Shown here: positions 36,512 to 45,515 of the stretch, piece after piece
Layout of the letters: the number at the start of each line of letters is the position of its first letter
Position numbering within the stretch: the stretch's first letter is position 1
Assembly (NCBI GenBank): GCA_021741355.1
Contig: JAIOXZ010000008.1
Coordinates: 1-64,000 of the forward strand
DNA from: Caulobacter sp.
GTDB lineage: Bacteria > Pseudomonadota > Alphaproteobacteria > Caulobacterales > Caulobacteraceae
Length of the DNA: 64,000 nt
Direction of reading: 5' to 3'
The notes under the pieces: model-generated
What the model was told of the DNA's origin: nothing
Database searches by the model: none
Seen by the model: the letters and a program-made list of their open reading frames with translations, nothing else
Position numbers and translations under genes: made by a program

Positions 36512-38650
36512 ATGAGTGATTCGACCGCCACCCCGGCTGGACTGATGACCGAGCCTGCGCCGACAGTGCCGCACGAGCGGCGATTTGATCCCCTGTCGCT
36601 CGCGGCGGGCGGCTTCTTTCTGCTTGCCGTAGGGTTCGCTGCGGTGCCGGTTCTGGCCCGCGCGGGCTCCGAGGTGATCGCCAGCACGCTGCTGCTGTCC
36701 GGCCTGGCCGGCGTCGCCTTTCTGGGTCTGCTCGCCTTCCGCAATTCCACGCGCCCGGTCGAGATCGCCGACGAAGGCGCCGAGACCTTCATCGACGCGC
36801 TGGGGGAGGCCGCGGCCGTCGCCGGGCCGGATGGACGCGTGCACGCCGCCAATGCGCCCTGGCGCGCGGCGCTCGGCGCGCTGAAGCGGTTGCCGCGCAA
36901 CGGTCATGCCGCGCCGGGGCTGTTCGCCGCCCTCGCCAGGGCCCGCAAGGGCGAGATCGGTCGGGCGTCGGTCAGGGTCGGACGCGAGGAATGGCCGGTC
37001 TCCGTCGCCCCGCTCGGCGCCGGCCGGTTCCTGCTCAGGCTCGATGCCGGCAACGGCGAGACGCTGCGGATCACCGCGCCGGCCGCGGCTGCCCCCGCCG
37101 TGGTCGCTCCACCCCCGGTGATCACGCCCACGGGGCCGGCGGCGCTGGACGCCCTGGCGTCGGCCTCGCCCTTCGGCGCGGCCATGCTCGAGGGACCGGA
37201 GGTGTTCGGCGCGGTTATCGTCGAGGCCAACGCCGCCCTGACCGCAATGACCGGCGGCAAGGCCGCGGCTGGCATGGTGTTCGGCGACCTGATCGAACCG
37301 GCTTCCCGCATCGACGCCGGCTTCGGCGCCGGCGAGGGCCGCGCCGGGCCGATCGAGGTGCGGCTCGCGCATGATCCGATGCAGATCTCGCACCTCTATC
37401 TGGCGCGGACCGACGGCCGGCTGGTCGCCTATCTGGTCGATGTCACCGAACAGAAGCAGATCGAACTGCAGCTGGCCCAGAGCATGAAGATGCAGGCCAT
37501 CGGCCAGATGGCCGCGGGCATCGCGCACGACTTCAACAACCTGCTTACCGCCATCCAGCTGCGTCTCGACGAATTGCTCGAGCGCCATTCGCTGGGCGAC
37601 CCCAGCTACGAGGGCCTGACCTCGATCAAGGGCGCCTCGGCGCGCGCCGCCGATCTGGTCCGCAAGCTGAAGACCTACTCCCGCCAGGAAACCGTCCAGC
37701 GCGAAGTGCTCGACCTGGGCGAGATGATCAGCGACTTCGAGGTGCTGCTGCGCCGGCTGCTGCGCGAGAACGTGCGGCTCGACACCGACTACGGCCGCGA
37801 TCTGCCGCTGGTGAAGGCCGACAAGGGGCAGCTCGAGATCGCGGTGATGAACCTGACCCTGAACGCCCAGGACGCGCTGATCAGCGCCAAGGGTGGCGGC
37901 AAGGTCTGGCTCAAGACGGCCAAGGTCACCTACGCCGAGGCCGCCGCGCTGGGCTATGGCGGCCCGCCGATGGGCGAGATGGCGATGATCGAGGTGGCCG
38001 ACGACGGCCCCGGCATTCCCGATGCCGTCATCGGCAAGATCTTCGACCCCTTCTTCACCACCAAGGCGGTGGGCGAGGGGACGGGCCTGGGCCTCGCCCA
38101 GGTGTTCGGCATCGTCAAACAGTCTGACGGCTGGATTGAGGTGCTGTCGAAGCCCGGCGAAGGGGCGACCTTCCGCATCTTCCTGCCGGTGCACATTCCC
38201 AGCGCCATCGCTCCGAGGCCGGTATCGGCGCCCGTCGCCACCATGGCCCGGCCGCGTCCCGCCCGTGATCTGTCCGGCAATGGCAGGATCCTGTTCGTCG
38301 AGGACGAGGAGGCCGTGCGCGGCATCGCCGCCACCCTGCTGCGCAAGCGCGGCTACGAGGTGATCGAGGCCTCGGACGGCGAACAGGCGCTGATCCTGGC
38401 CGAGGAGAACGCCGGCGAGATCGACCTGCTGATCAGCGATGTGATGATGCCCGGCATGGACGGGCCGACGCTGCTGAAGAAGGCCCGGATCCACCTCGGC
38501 GACGCGCCGGTGATGTTCATCAGCGGCTACGCGGAGGCGGAGTTCTCGGACCTGCTGGAAGGCGAGACGGGGGTGACGTTCCTGCCCAAGCCGCTCGACA
38601 TCAAGACGCTGGCTGAACGCGTAAAGCAGCAGCTGCGGCCGGCGGCCTGA
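36512..38650 (+). CDS. cckA: Hybrid histidine kinase CckA (cell-cycle phosphorelay)
   Basis: 712 residues. Two membrane helices lie at about 28-48 and 55-72, followed by PAS-like regions, a HisKA domain with the phospho-accepting His at about 339 ([10 protein letters not shown]), an HATPase domain ([26 protein letters not shown]) and a C-terminal receiver domain with Asp at about 643 ([11 protein letters not shown]). Through ChpT, CckA phosphorylates CtrA and CpdR and so controls the Caulobacter cell cycle and class II flagellar genes, including operons in this window. The gene follows fliQ-fliR-flhB, as in Caulobacter. Confidence 0.93.
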   Translation: MSDSTATPAGLMTEPAPTVPHERRFDPLSLAAGGFFLLAVGFAAVPVLARAGSEVIASTLLLSGLAGVAFLGLLAFRNSTRPVEIADEGAETFIDALGEAAAVAGPDGRVHAANAPWRAALGALKRLPRNGHAAPGLFAALARARKGEIGRASVRVGREEWPVSVAPLGAGRFLLRLDAGNGETLRITAPAAAAPAVVAPPPVITPTGPAALDALASASPFGAAMLEGPEVFGAVIVEANAALTAMTGGKAAAGMVFGDLIEPASRIDAGFGAGEGRAGPIEVRLAHDPMQISHLYLARTDGRLVAYLVDVTEQKQIELQLAQSMKMQAIGQMAAGIAHDFNNLLTAIQLRLDELLERHSLGDPSYEGLTSIKGASARAADLVRKLKTYSRQETVQREVLDLGEMISDFEVLLRRLLRENVRLDTDYGRDLPLVKADKGQLEIAVMNLTLNAQDALISAKGGGKVWLKTAKVTYAEAAALGYGGPPMGEMAMIEVADDGPGIPDAVIGKIFDPFFTTKAVGEGTGLGLAQVFGIVKQSDGWIEVLSKPGEGATFRIFLPVHIPSAIAPRPVSAPVATMARPRPARDLSGNGRILFVEDEEAVRGIAATLLRKRGYEVIEASDGEQALILAEENAGEIDLLISDVMMPGMDGPTLLKKARIHLGDAPVMFISGYAEAEFSDLLEGETGVTFLPKPLDIKTLAERVKQQLRPAA

Positions 38651-38871
38651 GCCTCTTCCGGCCGGTGTGAAGCGGTTGATGGGCTCAGCTCGACGTCACG
38701 TCCCTTCCGGTCATTGGCGCCGCTTCCGGGTGATCTTCCCCGTCCGGTGCAACAGCCAGACGCGACTTCGCGTGCGTCGCATTACGTCGAATTAACGCGG
38801 CCCGCGTTGCCGAGCCGACGCCGGCGGCCTACCCCTTTGCGCAACCTGATCAGCGCCTGGGAGATATCTCC

Positions 38872-40716
38872 GTGCAAAGCCGTCGTGAACTTCTCTTCTC
38901 AGCCGCCGCCGCCGCGGCCGTCGCCGCCGCGATTTCGCCCCGGGACGCGTTCGCCGCGATCGCGGCCGGCAGCGACCCAGCCGAAGCCGCCAAGGCGACG
39001 GCCCTCTACGATGCCATCGTCGACCGCCAGCTGCGCCGCTCGCCCGAAGCCGCCACGAGTCTGGGGATCGACAAGGGCGACATGGCCTGGACCAAGTCCC
39101 AGCTGTCGGACTTCTCCCTCGCCGCGATCGAGGAAAACGAGCAGGCCAACGGCGAGGCGCTCAAGGGCCTCAAGACGGTCGACCGCAGCAAGCTCGCCGG
39201 CATGGATGCCGTCAGCTACGACACGGTCGAGTTCGTCCTGACCAATGGCGAACGCTACAACGCGTCCTTCGAGTACAACGGCGCCTACGGCGGCGCCCCC
39301 TATGTCATTTCGCAGCTGACCGGCTCCTACCAGCAGGTCCCGGACTTCCTCGACAGCCAGCACGTCATCGAGACCAAGGCCGACGCGGACGCCTATCTGT
39401 CGCGGGTCGAGGACTTCGGCCGCATGCTCGACCAGGAGGTCGAGGTCGCCCGGCGCGACGCGGCGTTGGGCGTCATCCCCGCCGACTTCACCATCGACAA
39501 GGCGCTGATCCAGTTCAAGGCGATGCTGGGCGTCGCCCCGGACGCTTCGCCCCTGGTCACCTCGGTCGCGCGACGGGCCAAGGAAAAGGGCATCGCCGGC
39601 GACTACGTGGGGGTGGCCGAAAAGCTCTACGCCGAGAAGGTCCGTCCGGCGCTCGCGCGCCAGGCCGCCCTGCTCGAAAGCTGGCGGCCCAAGGCTTCGC
39701 ACGACGCCGGCGTGTGGCGCCTGCCCAAGGGCGAGGAGTATTACCTGACCTCGCTCGAGAACTACACGACCTCGCAGATCACGCCCGACCAGGTCCACCA
39801 GACCGGCCTGGACATGGTCGCCAGCCTCGGCGCCCAGTGCGACAAGCTGATGCGCAAGGCCGGCTACACCAACGGCACGGTCGGCGAACGCTTCCGCCAG
39901 ATGTACGCTGATCCGAAGCAGCACTATCCCAACACCGACGAAGGCAAGGTCCAGCTGATCGCCGACCTGAACAAGAAGGTCGAGGCGATCACGCCCAAGC
40001 TGCCGAAGTACTTCGGCCAGCTGCCCAAGGCTCCGCTGGAAATCCGCCGGGTGCCCAAGGCCATCGAGGCCGGCGCGCCGGGCGGCTACTACAACTCGCC
40101 GACCCTCGATGGCTCGCGGCCGGGCATCTACTGGATCAACCTGCGGGACAGCGCCGAACAGCCGCGCTTCACCCTGTCGACCCTGACCTATCACGAGGCC
40201 ATTCCGGGCCACCATCTGCAGCTGGCCCTGAACAACGAAGCCGGCGACCTGCCGCTGATCCGCAAGATGATCGGGTTCTCCGGCTACAGCGAAGGCTGGG
40301 CGCTCTACGCCGAGCAGCTGGCGGTCGAGATGGGCATGTACGAGGGCGATCCCGTGGGCCATATCGGCATGCTGCACGACGCGATGTTCCGCGCCGTCCG
40401 GCTGGTGGTCGACAGCGGCATGCACCACAAGCGCTGGAGCCGTGAGCAGGCGGTCAAATATTACGTCGACAACATCGGCGACCAGGAGGCCAGCGCGATC
40501 ACCGAGATCGAACGCTACGTCGTCTGGCCGGGCCAAGCCTGCAGCTACATGGTCGGCAAGATCGAGTTCCTGCGTCTGCGCGACAAGGCCCGCAAGGCGC
40601 TGGGCCGCAGGTTCGACATCCGCAAGTTCCACGACGCCTGTCTGCTGTCGGGCGGCGTGCCGCTGACCGTGCTGGAGCGGGTGGTAGACGGCTACATCGC
40701 GAGCGCGAAGGCCTGA
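38872..40716 (+). CDS. DUF885 family protein (M32-like metallopeptidase)
   Basis: 614 residues from a GTG at 38872 preceded by GGGAGA. The N-terminus has a twin-arginine-type motif (SRRELLF) and a hydrophobic Ala stretch, so the protein is probably exported by Tat. The catalytic region contains the zinc-binding HEAIPGHH at about residue 441, then YSEGWALYAEQLA, the signature of DUF885 proteins related to carboxypeptidase Taq-type peptidases. It is probably periplasmic; the substrate is unknown. The 220 bp upstream of it contain no gene; ATTA-N7-TTAAC near 38785 is only a weak CtrA-like match. Confidence 0.88.
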   Translation: MQSRRELLFSAAAAAAVAAAISPRDAFAAIAAGSDPAEAAKATALYDAIVDRQLRRSPEAATSLGIDKGDMAWTKSQLSDFSLAAIEENEQANGEALKGLKTVDRSKLAGMDAVSYDTVEFVLTNGERYNASFEYNGAYGGAPYVISQLTGSYQQVPDFLDSQHVIETKADADAYLSRVEDFGRMLDQEVEVARRDAALGVIPADFTIDKALIQFKAMLGVAPDASPLVTSVARRAKEKGIAGDYVGVAEKLYAEKVRPALARQAALLESWRPKASHDAGVWRLPKGEEYYLTSLENYTTSQITPDQVHQTGLDMVASLGAQCDKLMRKAGYTNGTVGERFRQMYADPKQHYPNTDEGKVQLIADLNKKVEAITPKLPKYFGQLPKAPLEIRRVPKAIEAGAPGGYYNSPTLDGSRPGIYWINLRDSAEQPRFTLSTLTYHEAIPGHHLQLALNNEAGDLPLIRKMIGFSGYSEGWALYAEQLAVEMGMYEGDPVGHIGMLHDAMFRAVRLVVDSGMHHKRWSREQAVKYYVDNIGDQEASAITEIERYVVWPGQACSYMVGKIEFLRLRDKARKALGRRFDIRKFHDACLLSGGVPLTVLERVVDGYIASAKA

Positions 40717-40730
40717 GGCGAAGGGCGGCG

Positions 40731-41480
40731 TCAGCCGCCGCCCGACTCCCAGAAGTGGAAGTTGACGTAACCCTGACCGATCTGCCGGGTGTCTATGCCC
40801 AGCAGATCGGTCAGGAACAGTGCTGAGCCGAACAACGCCTCGGACGCGCCGGGAACGAAGAACACGACCGCGATCAGGATGAAGATCGCCACCTTCTCCA
40901 CCGGCGCGAGTTTCGCCTGCAGGTCCGGCGGCAGGAACGGGCGGATCACGCCGTAGCCGTCCAGTCCGGGGACCGGCAGCAGATTGAAGAAGAAAGCCAT
41001 CGCCTGGAACAGCGCCAGCAGCGCAACGGCCGGCCACAACGGGCCGCCCCAGCCGCTGGCCGGTCCGAACGACAGCAGGATCGCCAGCAAGATCAGCACC
41101 AGCAGCGTGCCGATGGGCCCGGCAAGCGAGGCGGCGGAGCGCCAGGCCGCGCTGCGCATCAGGTCCGGCCGCAGATAGACCGCGCCGCCGGGCAGGGCGA
41201 TCCCGCCGATCGCCAGCACGATGACAGGGAAGATGATGCTGGTGGCGACGTCGGCGTATTTGAGCGGGTCAAAGCCCAGGTAGCCGGCCGCCACGACCGT
41301 ATGGTCGCCGGCCTTCCAGGCGATGAAGGCGTGGCCGAACTCGTGAACGGCTAGCGCGACGATCCAGCCGACCATGACGAACAGGAACGTCAGCACCCCG
41401 ATCAGGGCCGGCGGTGCATGGACCAGCGTCATCCCGATCAGCACCCAGCTGCTCAGCAGCAGTATTCCGTTCCGACTCAT
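40731..41480 (-). CDS. Site-2 protease family (M50) membrane protein
   Basis: 249 residues from ATG 41480, where GGAGGGG gives a strong ribosome-binding site; a longer frame exists upstream. There are six membrane helices. The active-site HEFGH is at residues 46-50 in the second helix, and the second metal ligand motif NLLPVPGLDG is near residue 165. Its short form without a PDZ domain matches the Rv-type/SpoIVFB-like minimal S2P group. The substrate is unknown. Confidence 0.87.
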   Translation of the reverse strand: MSRNGILLLSSWVLIGMTLVHAPPALIGVLTFLFVMVGWIVALAVHEFGHAFIAWKAGDHTVVAAGYLGFDPLKYADVATSIIFPVIVLAIGGIALPGGAVYLRPDLMRSAAWRSAASLAGPIGTLLVLILLAILLSFGPASGWGGPLWPAVALLALFQAMAFFFNLLPVPGLDGYGVIRPFLPPDLQAKLAPVEKVAIFILIAVVFFVPGASEALFGSALFLTDLLGIDTRQIGQGYVNFHFWESGGG

Positions 41481-41573
41481 TGGCCCCTCCGCCCGACGCT
41501 CCACTATGCGTGAGCAGCGGGTGCGGGAGTAGCGAGGCGGCGCTGGTCGCCCCCTGATTTCGCAATCGTCCCG

Positions 41574-42353
41574 TCATCCGGGGGGAGATGCGGCGGCGAT
41601 CAGCCCGGCCAGGTCGGGGGGAATGAGCACCGGGCGGAACGGGCTGATATCCGAGCCGCCGGTGTTGCCCTGCGGGATCAGGCCGAAGGGGGTCAGGGCG
41701 GCGGCTCCGACGATGCGCAGGATCTGGCCGCCGATCTCCGCCGGGCGTCGATGGCGAAGACCCCAGAGCAGCATGCGGAAATGGACCCGGACGTGATCGA
41801 CTGTCGAGGCCTGACCGAGCACATGGGCCCGTTCGAGGTGTTGAAAGGCGACGGCGGCGTCGCCGGCCCGCTCGCATGCGGCGGCGGCATCCAGTTCGGC
41901 CTGGACGTGAGGCCGGATGCGTCGGCCGAAGCCGTCCGCCGGGCCGGCGTCAGTATGGGCGCGGGCGTGGACCAGTCGCCAGGCCAGGGCGCCGGCCGCG
42001 GCCACGTCAAAGGCGAGGCAGAACATCGGCCACCAGGCTGGAACGCCCGCATTGTCGATCAGGCGGCCATGAACCAGGTCCAGAACACCGTGCAGCGCCA
42101 GCGCCGCCACCACGACCCACAGGCTCGACCGGAAGCCGATGACGGCGGCGCCGATGAAGACGGCGAAGACAACCATTTCGGCGCCGAGCGCCGTCATGTC
42201 TCCCATGACCGCGAACAGGCCGTAGTAGGAGGGGACCACCACCAGCACCGTCGGGTAGAAGGCGCGGTCGCGGTCAAACCCGACCACGGCGGCGAACGCC
42301 GCCACCGCCAGCGCCAGTCCGGCGCCCACTGCGATTTCCATCTCGTTCTCCAT
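41574..42353 (-). CDS. Membrane protein with DUF3703-like C-terminus
   Basis: 259 residues. The N-terminal 125 residues carry about four membrane helices and resemble small DUF6010-type proteins. From about residue 145 a soluble, helical domain begins (PHVQAELDAAAACERAGDAA, then WGLRHRRPAEIGGQILRIVG, and GLIPQGNTGGSDISPF). This latter part looks like DUF3703, a small family found in metal-resistance clusters. The two parts in one frame suggest a fusion. It lies 63 bp downstream of the Cys-rich peptide gene on the same strand. Confidence 0.7.
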   Translation of the reverse strand: MENEMEIAVGAGLALAVAAFAAVVGFDRDRAFYPTVLVVVPSYYGLFAVMGDMTALGAEMVVFAVFIGAAVIGFRSSLWVVVAALALHGVLDLVHGRLIDNAGVPAWWPMFCLAFDVAAAGALAWRLVHARAHTDAGPADGFGRRIRPHVQAELDAAAACERAGDAAVAFQHLERAHVLGQASTVDHVRVHFRMLLWGLRHRRPAEIGGQILRIVGAAALTPFGLIPQGNTGGSDISPFRPVLIPPDLAGLIAAASPPG

Positions 42354-42416
42354 CGTGCGCGAAGCGGGCCGGTCCGGCGCTCGGCCGGACCGGGACCCGT
42401 AGCCGGGCGTACCCGC

Positions 42417-42563
42417 CTAGGCGGCCTGGCAGTTGTTCTGCGGGGTGCAGACGCAGGCCGCGCCGCAGGTGCAGTCGGGCCCGCAGGCGCAGGCCGGGGC
42501 GGCAGACGAACAGCCGCAGGTCGGTGTGCAGGTGCAGGGTTGGCAGGCGCATTGGTCAGTCAT
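42417..42563 (-). CDS. Metallothionein-like Cys-rich peptide (48 aa)
   Basis: 48 residues with 13 cysteines (positions 5, 7, 10, 12, 16, 18, 25, 27, 31, 33, 37, 39, 45), twelve of them in six C-x-C pairs, and no aromatic residues or His. This composition is that of a small metal-thiolate cluster protein. The start ATG at 42563 is preceded by GAGGAGG, a strong ribosome-binding site, and the stop is TAG. The C-x-C spacing differs from classical SmtA/BmtA proteins, which contain His. Metal specificity is unknown. It lies between an AraC-type regulator and a DUF3703-like gene on the same strand. Confidence 0.85.
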   Translation of the reverse strand: MTDQCACQPCTCTPTCGCSSAAPACACGPDCTCGAACVCTPQNNCQAA

Positions 42564-42639
42564 TGGAACCTCCTCGGGTTTCCGGTTGGCGATGACTGAT
42601 CTCTAGGCCGGCCCGGCAGGGCGGACTTGAACGGAACGG

Positions 42640-43413
42640 CTACGTCATGCGCAGGGCGGCCGGCGCGATGCCGAACATCCGGCGGAAGGTGCGGCTGAAG
42701 TGAGCCTGGTCGGCGAAACCGGCCTCATGGGCGGCCTGGGTGAGCGACGCGCCCGCGGCGAACGCCTGGAGAGCCCGGGTCAGCCGCAGCCACAGCAGAT
42801 AGGTCCGGAAGGGCAGGCCGGTCTGCTCGACGAACAGGTGCCTCAGCCGGCTGGCGGACAGGCCGCCGACCGCGACGGCGTCGGACAGGCTGACCGGGCC
42901 ATCGATCTGCCCGGCGGCCCAGGCGATCATCCTGCGCACGCGTGGATCCGGCGTATCGGCCCTGGCGTCGCCGGCCAGACCGGCTACGAGCGTCCGTCCC
43001 AGGTCGACCAGGGTGGCGTCATCGCGGTCCGGAGCGCGGAAGGCCGCGGCGATGCGTGGCCGGACATCGTTCAACGGCGCCTGCGGAACAGCCACGATCG
43101 GCGCGCCGTCGAACAGATTGCGCATCACGGCCCGGCCGAGGCGGCTCTCCGGCTCGATGAAGACCATCGCCGCCAGTCCTTCGGCCTCGAAGTCATGCGG
43201 GACATCGGCGGCCACCGCGACGGCGTCGCCGGCGACATGCGTGTAGGCGGTGGCCAGCCGGAACCGACCGCCCAGGCCGATGGTCACCTGGATCGCGTGG
43301 TGGGCATGGAAATCGGTTCGTCGCGGTTCAGCCCCCGTCGCGGGCGTGGCGTCGACGACCCACAGGCTCGCCCCTTCCCACATGACGATTCGTGTGTGCG
43401 CGAGCAGTTCCAT
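42640..43413 (-). CDS. AraC-family transcriptional regulator
   Basis: 257 residues. An N-terminal cupin-like sensor domain (FHAHHAIQVTIGLGGRFRLA near residue 35) precedes the C-terminal double helix-turn-helix (about 160-257), with SLTQAAHEAGFADQAHFSRT and FRRMFGIAPAALR at the end. It is upstream of the metallothionein-like gene (76 bp apart) and on the same strand, so it may lead that small operon or control it. The inducer is unknown. Confidence 0.9.
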   Translation of the reverse strand: MELLAHTRIVMWEGASLWVVDATPATGAEPRRTDFHAHHAIQVTIGLGGRFRLATAYTHVAGDAVAVAADVPHDFEAEGLAAMVFIEPESRLGRAVMRNLFDGAPIVAVPQAPLNDVRPRIAAAFRAPDRDDATLVDLGRTLVAGLAGDARADTPDPRVRRMIAWAAGQIDGPVSLSDAVAVGGLSASRLRHLFVEQTGLPFRTYLLWLRLTRALQAFAAGASLTQAAHEAGFADQAHFSRTFRRMFGIAPAALRMT

Positions 43414-43492
43414 GCCCGGACGCTACGCCGTTTTTTTGCGCAGGACTCGGCTTTTCAGGCACCTGAACTGTGCGTGGGCATGCGCGCTCGCG

Positions 43493-45154
43493 CTACCCCC
43501 AGTGCTCCTTCGTTCCCGCCCGACGGGCGACGATCGGGGCGAGGGTCTCCCGCACGATCGCCGCCTCGGGGCGGTCGGCGGGCCGGCCGTAGAGCCAGCC
43601 CTGGGCGAAGTCGACACCGGCCTTGCGTGCGGCGTCCTCGATCTCGGGCGTCTCGACCATCTCGGCGACGGTCTTGACCTTCAGCTCCTTGCACAGCTGC
43701 ACCAGGTGCCGCACCAGCGCGCCGTCCCGGCCGTCGCTGGCCAGGTCGCGGACATAGCGACCGTCGATCTTGACCACGTCGACGCTGAGCCGCTGTAGAT
43801 AGGCGAACGAGGCGGCGCCGGCGCCGAAGTCGTCGAGGCAGACCTTGCAGCCCAGGCCGCGCAGGCTCTGGATATGCCGGTTGGCGACATCGAGGTCGTC
43901 GATGGCGGCGCTTTCGGTCACCTCGAAGATCAGCCGGTCCTTGAGCCGGGCGTCGGCCTTGATCATCCGTTCCAGCCCCGCGACGAAGATTTCGCTGCCG
44001 ATGGATCGGCCCGAGATGTTGGCCGCCAGCCTCAGCTTGCCGGTGCGGTCGCCCTTGAGCTGGCGGATCACCTGCTCGACGACCGCCTGGTCGAGCTCCT
44101 CGATCAGGTCGAACTCCTCGGCCATGCGCACCATGGTGAACGGACTGCCGCCGTCCTCGAACCGGACCAGCGCCTCATGATGGTGAGCGATGCCGGTCTG
44201 GATATTGACGACGGGCTGGTAGGCGAGCGTGAACCGGCGCTGGCTGACCGCCGCGCCCAGTTCGCCCGCCTTGGTCAGGGTGCGTCGCACCGACCGGTCC
44301 ATGGCCTGGCTGAGGGTGATCGGCGGAACGTCCTTCAGGCCCTGCTCGATGAAGTCGTCCAGGGCGTAGCGCAGGGCTCGGGCGAGACGGGCGGGCGAGC
44401 CGGACTCCATCGGCACGGCATGGGCGGCGGCGCCCAGGCTCTGGCCGCCGGCGCAGGTGGCGACCACCCGCGTCAGCCGCTTGATCATCGTGGCGGGGTT
44501 CTCGCCCTGCTCCCGCAGCAGCACGAACCGGTCGTCGCCGACCTTGGCGGCGCCAGAGCCCTGCAGGGACTCGGCGCGCAGGGCCCCGGCGACCTGCCGT
44601 TCCAGCGCGGCGCCGGCCTCGGGACCCAGCAGGGCGCTGGCGTCGGTCAGGCCGTTCATCTCGACCATGGCCAGCTCGAGCTGCTGGCCGGTGGCCTTGG
44701 CGGCGTCCATCAGGGACTTGGTGACGGCCTCGAAGCCGTCGCGGCTCAGCAGTCCGTCGCTCGCGCTCGACCCGGCGGCCGGCGGCGCGGCGGCGGACAG
44801 CAGGGCGCAGGAAATCCGCCCCTCGTTCTCGGGCAGACGCCGGGCGGTGAAAGCGACCGCGCGCCCGGGCTGACCCGCCACGCGGACCACCAGCGGCGCA
44901 CGTCGGGCCCCGTCGTCCAGTCCGGCGATCAGCGCGCTCAGCATCGGCCGGTCAGCCTCGACGACGAGGTCATGAACCGATTGGCCGACCAGCCCGGCCG
45001 CGTCCACGCCCAGGATGGCCTGGGCGGCGCCGAGCGCGAGCAGGACGACCCCGCCGGACTCGATCTCGATCAGCATATCGGCGTTGGCGAAGGCGAGGCC
45101 GAGCAGGCGGCGGGCGGCGATGGACAAGACGTGGACTCCCGGAGCGTAGCGCAT
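43493..45154 (-). CDS. EAL-domain c-di-GMP phosphodiesterase
   Basis: 553 residues. A PAS-like N-terminal domain (about 15-120) is followed by a degenerate GGDEF-like region (about 150-280) without the GGDEF loop, then a complete EAL domain (about 300-540). Catalytic residues are present: EALVR, ANISGRS, FEVTESAA, LDDFGAG, VKIDGRYV, VAEMVET and the FAQGWLYGRP end. It probably hydrolyses c-di-GMP. An alternative TTG start lies at 45127. It sits upstream of the prophage; without the insertion it would be divergent from recA. Confidence 0.9.
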   Translation of the reverse strand: MRYAPGVHVLSIAARRLLGLAFANADMLIEIESGGVVLLALGAAQAILGVDAAGLVGQSVHDLVVEADRPMLSALIAGLDDGARRAPLVVRVAGQPGRAVAFTARRLPENEGRISCALLSAAAPPAAGSSASDGLLSRDGFEAVTKSLMDAAKATGQQLELAMVEMNGLTDASALLGPEAGAALERQVAGALRAESLQGSGAAKVGDDRFVLLREQGENPATMIKRLTRVVATCAGGQSLGAAAHAVPMESGSPARLARALRYALDDFIEQGLKDVPPITLSQAMDRSVRRTLTKAGELGAAVSQRRFTLAYQPVVNIQTGIAHHHEALVRFEDGGSPFTMVRMAEEFDLIEELDQAVVEQVIRQLKGDRTGKLRLAANISGRSIGSEIFVAGLERMIKADARLKDRLIFEVTESAAIDDLDVANRHIQSLRGLGCKVCLDDFGAGAASFAYLQRLSVDVVKIDGRYVRDLASDGRDGALVRHLVQLCKELKVKTVAEMVETPEIEDAARKAGVDFAQGWLYGRPADRPEAAIVRETLAPIVARRAGTKEHWG

Positions 45155-45338
45155 CGTGCACGGCCAGCCTTAAGGGGCGGTTGCCGCCGGCGCGTCGCTG
45201 GACGGGAATCGCACCCCAATTCGGGCCGTCCCGGGCGAGGTGGCGGGTGGAAAAGGCTACGGGCCGGGCGCGCTTGCCGCCCCGCGATGGCGCCGGTGCG
45301 GTCCGGCGCTGGGTGCGTTTTTTCGTTTTGTCCGGCCC

Positions 45339-45352
45339 GCCCATACGTTTTT
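45339..45352 (-). promoter_or_regulatory. AAAACGTATGGGC element upstream of EAL gene
   Basis: Read toward the EAL gene, this site is AAAACGTATGGGC followed by a GGCC tract. The same 13 bases, in the same orientation relative to the downstream gene, occur 154 bp before recA (53914-53928). The two copies lie on either side of the prophage. It may be a shared promoter or regulator site of the originally divergent genes, or part of a duplication linked to the insertion. Confidence 0.5.
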
Positions 45353-45401
45353 GCCATGACAAACCCTTAGTAGGTAAGGGCTAGAGGGGCATTGGTGACC
45401 C

Positions 45402-45515
45402 GATTGAGGACACATTGAGTGTCCTCAATCTAGACGCCCTGAAAAGGCTAAGTGAATCAACGCGCCGGCCAAGCAATGTCCTCAATCAGAACCGCTTGAG
45501 GACGTCATTGAGGAC
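45402..45515. repeat. Left-end repeat cluster (attL-like)
   Basis: Five copies of TTGAGGAC or its complement at 45404, 45421, 45478, 45496 and 45508. The outer pair forms a perfect inverted repeat with 12-nt arms (45402-45413 and 45419-45430) and a 5-nt spacer. The cluster lies beyond the 3' end of the leftward repressor gene, exactly where Mu has its attL transposase sites. It may bind transposase, repressor or both. Confidence 0.7.

Noticed and set aside
35420-38494. 1024-codon open frame opposite flhB and cckA
   Set aside because: It is antisense to two well-identified genes, and its product is Arg/Gly/His-rich with no motif.
38780-38795. CtrA-like box before the DUF885 gene
   Set aside because: ATTA-N7-TTAAC matches only in part, and there is no reason from context to expect CtrA control.
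45361-45384. Small hairpin CCCTTA-GTAGG-TAAGGG at the left edge of the prophage
   Set aside because: A six-base stem without a T-run is too weak to call a terminator, and its role at the junction is unclear.
45357-45410. 5-bp target duplication and TG/CA termini for the prophage
   Set aside because: Four TG dinucleotides near the left repeats were tried with their preceding five bases; no matching CA plus duplicate was found on the right.
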